Below are positions 22,854 to 26,346 of a stretch of DNA of 26,346 bases, in pieces. The notes beneath the pieces were generated by a model. That model made no database searches. It saw only the letters and a list, made by a program, of their open reading frames with translations, and had not been told where the DNA came from. The stretch spans positions 1 to 26,346 of the forward strand of contig JBJHAX010000028.1 in the NCBI GenBank assembly GCA_050480705.1, written 5' to 3'. The stretch comes from JBJHAX01 sp050480705 (GTDB lineage Bacteria > Actinomycetota > Nitriliruptoria > Nitriliruptorales > Nitriliruptoraceae). Position 1 is the first letter of the stretch; each line of letters opens with the position of its first letter. The translations under genes and the position numbers were made by a program.

Positions 22854-24122
22854 TCATCCCTCCGGCCGCGGATACGCCGGGAAGCGTTCCACCAGCTCGG
22901 TGACCTCGCCTCGCACACGCGCGACGTCGTCGTCGCCGCCCGACAACGCCCGGTCGACGAGTTCTGCGATTCGATGCATCTCATCGGCACCCATCCCCTG
23001 GGTGGCGACCGATGCGGTTCCCGCACGGATGCCCGATGCGACCGCCGGCGGATTGGTGTCGAACGGAATCGCGTTCTTGTTCAGCACGATGCCGGCGTCG
23101 TCGCAGCGGCGCTCGGCTTCCGCCCCGGTCAGGCCTTTGGGCGTGACGTCGGCGAGGAAGAGGTGGGTGTCGGTTCCCCCCGAGGTGATGCGCAGGCCGC
23201 ATTCAGCCAACCCAGCGGCGAGGGCACGTGCGTCGTCGAGGATGCGTCGACCGTAGGCGGCGAAGTCGGGCGCCATCGCTTCCTTGAGCGCCACGGCTTT
23301 GGCGGCGATGACGTGCTCGAGGGGGCCGCCCTGGGTTCCAGGGAAGACCGCCTTGTCGATGGGTTTGGCCCATTCGTCGTTGGTGAGAATGATCGCACCG
23401 CGGGGGCCGCGCAGCGTCTTGTGCGTCGTGAACGTCACGATGTCGCAGTACGGGACGGGCGAGGGGTGCACACCGGCCGCGACGAGCCCGATGAAGTGCG
23501 CGGCGTCGCACAGCAGGACCGCGCCGACCTCGTCGGCGATGGAACGGAACGCAGCGAAATCGAGCTGGCGCGGATACGCCGACCAGCCCGCGATGATCAT
23601 CTTCGGGCGGTGCTCGACAGCGAGGTCGCGGACCAGATCCATGTCGATCGTCTCGGTGTCCTCGCGCACGCCGTAGGACACGATGTCGAACCACCGGCCC
23701 GAAAAGTTGATCGCCATGCCGTGCGTGAGATGGCCACCGTGGGGCAGCGACATCGCGAGCACCTTGTCGCCGGGTTCGACGGCCGCGAAGTAGGCGGCGA
23801 AGTTCGCACTGGCGCCCGAATGCGGCTGGACGTTGGCGTGGGCGGCACCGAACAGGCTCGTCGCGCGGTCGATCGCGAGCTGCTCGAGCGGGTCGACAGC
23901 CTCTTCGCACCCGCCGTAGTAGCGACGTCCCGGGTAGCCCTCGGCGTACTTGTTGGTCAGGACCGATCCGTTTGCCGCCATGACTGCGGGCGACGCGAAG
24001 TTCTCGCTCGCGATCAACTGCAGCTTGCCGCGTTGGCGCTCGAGTTCGGTGAGCAGCCCATCGGCGACCTCGGGGTCGGTGGCGCGCAACTCGTCGAAAT
24101 CGGGCCCCCAGAAGGTGCTCAC
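22854..24122 (-). CDS. glyA: Serine hydroxymethyltransferase
   Basis: 422 residues. This PLP enzyme converts serine and tetrahydrofolate into glycine and methylene-tetrahydrofolate in the cytoplasm. Seen: LIASENFASPAV, TNKYAEGYPGRRYYGGCE, and the PLP Lys235 in TFTTHKTLRGPRGA. GTG 24122 is preferred because GGAGAG lies 6 bases upstream; an in-frame GTG at 24155 would add 11 residues but has a poorer site. The gene lies 69 bases after tsaC and is followed one base later by the WecA-type gene, whose ribosome site is inside glyA. Confidence 0.96.
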   Translation of the reverse strand: MSTFWGPDFDELRATDPEVADGLLTELERQRGKLQLIASENFASPAVMAANGSVLTNKYAEGYPGRRYYGGCEEAVDPLEQLAIDRATSLFGAAHANVQPHSGASANFAAYFAAVEPGDKVLAMSLPHGGHLTHGMAINFSGRWFDIVSYGVREDTETIDMDLVRDLAVEHRPKMIIAGWSAYPRQLDFAAFRSIADEVGAVLLCDAAHFIGLVAAGVHPSPVPYCDIVTFTTHKTLRGPRGAIILTNDEWAKPIDKAVFPGTQGGPLEHVIAAKAVALKEAMAPDFAAYGRRILDDARALAAGLAECGLRITSGGTDTHLFLADVTPKGLTGAEAERRCDDAGIVLNKNAIPFDTNPPAVASGIRAGTASVATQGMGADEMHRIAELVDRALSGGDDDVARVRGEVTELVERFPAYPRPEG

Positions 24123-24191
24123 AGACAACTCTCCGTGCGACGTTGGTGCCGGCACACCGCCCGATGACGGCGTGAGGAATCGTGGTCGAGA

Positions 24192-24875
24192 CTACCGATC
24201 GGCCTGCGCTTCGTCGCTCCACCGGCGTGCGGCCTCCAGGGGGGCCAGGTCGCCTCGCGCGACCGCGAGGACGTCAGCGTCGTCGAGCGCCCCCGAGCGC
24301 AGGATCTCGGGGCGCGAACGGGTCAGATCGACGATCGTCGAGGGCGGACCGTGGGTGCGCGGGCCGTCGTCGACGTACACCGCGACACCGTCACCGAGCT
24401 GCTCCTGCGCTTGCAGCACCGTCGTCGCGGGCGGGTGCCCTGACCGGTTCGCGCTCGTCACCGCGAGAGGACCGACCCCTCGTATGACCTCGAGCGAGAT
24501 GTCGTCGAGCGGCATGCGCACCGCGATCGTGCCGCGTGCATCACCGAGCTCCCAGCGCATGCCCGGCTGCTCTGCGACCACGAGGGTGAGCGGTCCCGGC
24601 CAGTAGGCCGACATGAGGCGTTCGGCTTCGGCAGCGACCTCGGGCGTGAGGCCCAGCAGCTGTTTGGGGCTGTGCACGAGCACCGGCAACGGCACGGACG
24701 CGGCGCGTTCCTTGACCTCGAACACCCGCCGGGTGGCCTCGGGCCGGAACGCATCTGCAGCCACCCCGTAGACGGTGTCGGTGGGCAGCACGACGAGCTC
24801 ACCGCGTCCGAGCGCCGCGATGGCAGCGCCCGTCGCCCGTTCGCGATCGTCACGCGCGTCGTGGATCTGTGGCAC
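24192..24875 (-). CDS. tsaC: L-threonylcarbamoyladenylate synthase
   Basis: 227 residues of the YrdC/Sua5 fold. It makes threonylcarbamoyl-AMP from threonine, bicarbonate and ATP for the t6A modification at position 37 of ANN-decoding tRNAs. Seen: LVVLPTDTVYGVAADA (27-42), the KxR motif KER (55-57), YWPGPLTLV (91-99) and the SxN motif SAN (141-143). It lacks the C-terminal Sua5 domain, so it is the short TsaC type, though with a slightly long C terminus. GTG 24875 has GAGGAG 6 bases upstream. It lies 19 bases after prmC; prmC-tsaC adjacency is common in Actinobacteria. Confidence 0.94.
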   Translation of the reverse strand: MPQIHDARDDRERATGAAIAALGRGELVVLPTDTVYGVAADAFRPEATRRVFEVKERAASVPLPVLVHSPKQLLGLTPEVAAEAERLMSAYWPGPLTLVVAEQPGMRWELGDARGTIAVRMPLDDISLEVIRGVGPLAVTSANRSGHPPATTVLQAQEQLGDGVAVYVDDGPRTHGPPSTIVDLTRSRPEILRSGALDDADVLAVARGDLAPLEAARRWSDEAQADR

Positions 24876-24894
24876 CTGCAGCTCCTCTGGTCGG

Positions 24895-25817
24895 TCAGTG
24901 GTGGCCGTGACGCTGGCCGGGCCACACCGCGGTGACCACCCGATCGGCGCCGGTCAGGTCGCGCCGCAGCCGCACCGAGCGGTAGCCGGTCCGCGAAGCG
25001 AACGATGTGACGCCGTCGCTGCGTCGCGCGTCGATTTCGAGGACGATCGCGCCGCCGGGTCGCAACCAGTCACGCGCGTCATCCAGAATCCGTTCGACGA
25101 TCTCGTGGCCATGCAGGCCACCGATGAGCGCATCGATTGGGTCGTGGTCGCGCACCTCGACAGGCCACTGGTCGTGCTCGCCGCGGGGCAGGTACGGGGG
25201 GTTTGCGACGACGAGATCGACGCGACCGGCTCGTCGTGGCTCGACTCCGTCGAACAGGTCCGTCCGCGTCACGGCGACGGTGACGTCGCGAGCGAAGGCA
25301 CCCTGCTCGTCCAACCGATCCAGGTTCTGCCGTGCCAGCGCGACCGCGTCCGTTGAGATGTCCGCGGCCACGAGGTCGAGACCTGGGACACGGGAGGCCA
25401 GGACGCATGCGAGCGCACCGCTGCCGGTGCACAGCTCGATGACCTGTGGCCGCGGCCCGTACGACGTGGCCAGGTCAGCGGCGACGAGTGCGAGCACTTC
25501 GGTTTCCGGACGCGGCACGAACACACCGGGGACGCAGGCGATCTCGAGATCGAGGAACGCCGTGGTCCCGAGCACGAGTTGCAGTGGTTCGCGACGGGCG
25601 CGCCGCACGACCGCGCGCTGCAGCACGGCGACGTCTTCGGCTCGCAACCGGGTTGCCGGAAACCGCTCGGGATCGACGCCGGTGATCCCGTGGACGATCC
25701 AACGTGCGTCGACGTGCGGTGTCGTAACGCCAGCAGCCGCGAGGACGTCAGCGATCGCGCCAGCGATCTCGCCGAGGGGGCGGCTCGACGTGATGGACTC
25801 GCGGGTGGTCGCCGCGC

Positions 25818-25821
<4 letters not shown>
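24895..25821 (-). CDS. prmC: Release factor glutamine methyltransferase
   Basis: 308 residues. It methylates the glutamine of the GGQ motif in release factors RF1 and RF2 using S-adenosylmethionine. Seen: an N-terminal helical domain, FVPRPETEVL (101-110), the SAM-binding ELCTGSGAL (129-137) and the NPPY catalytic motif (207-210). Its ATG overlaps the prfA stop (ATGA), so enzyme and substrate are translated together. The C terminus (about 245-300) is less typical but continues the methyltransferase strands. Confidence 0.96.

Positions 25822-26346
<525 letters not shown>

Noticed and set aside
22853..23026. N-terminal extension of the WecA-type protein into glyA
   Set aside because: It overlaps the certain glyA sequence, and GTG 22852 has a good ribosome site and a normal first membrane helix.
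22167..24167. Long open frame on the plus strand opposite glyA and the WecA-type gene
   Set aside because: Antisense to two well supported genes; no domain or plausible ribosome site.

Overview
The window is a dense, high-GC stretch of bacterial chromosome with many GTG starts, strong AGGAGG-type ribosome sites and short gene gaps. The gene order prfA-prmC-tsaC-(glyA)-wecA-atp operon-murA is the one I know from Actinomycetota; Mycobacterium has nearly the same series. Separate b and delta ATP synthase subunits, glyA inside the series and a SpoIID-domain gene after murA argue against Mycobacterium itself. I infer an actinobacterium of a deeper lineage (Acidimicrobiia or Nitriliruptoria type), with low confidence on class. 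I see no mobile element, tRNA, rRNA, CRISPR array or defence system.

Region 1 (1-5019) is a mixed accessory region. It holds the start of a HAD hydrolase, an NAD(P)-binding atypical SDR, a divergent pair consisting of a membrane protein with a sigma-region-2-like N terminus overlapped by a group II PLP amino-acid decarboxylase, a convergent thiolase, and a small conserved actinobacterial protein of unknown function.

Region 2 (5059-9744) holds two tandem cyclophilins (one cytosolic, one membrane-anchored), a 72-residue zinc-ribbon protein, a double-length internally duplicated 3-hydroxyacyl-CoA dehydrogenase, and a divergent XdhC-family gene. The thiolase and the dehydrogenase suggest fatty-acid or butanoate-type metabolism. 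A small tandem repeat with hairpins separates this region from the next.

Region 3 (9832-26346) lies entirely on the minus strand and is read from high to low coordinates: prfA (partial), prmC, tsaC, glyA, a WecA-type GlcNAc-1-P transferase, atpZ, atpI, atpB-E-F-H-A-G-D-C, murA, a SpoIID/LytB-domain protein and a CPBP protease. It joins translation termination and tRNA modification, one-carbon metabolism, the first lipid-linked step of wall glycopolymer synthesis, the whole F1Fo ATP synthase, and the first committed step of peptidoglycan synthesis. prfA/prmC, murA/spoIID and spoIID/CPBP overlap by a few bases, so translational coupling is likely. A promoter-like sequence sits before atpZ, and hairpins sit in several gaps of the atp operon.

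Most notable points: the decarboxylase carries Phe where the catalytic-loop Tyr of aromatic decarboxylases sits; MurA carries Asp instead of the fosfomycin-target Cys; the second half of the duplicated dehydrogenase has a changed dinucleotide site; and the sigma-like N terminus is fused to a membrane segment and a very acidic tail. I did not find a clearly new multi-gene system; the sigma-like/decarboxylase pair is the best candidate for something undescribed.
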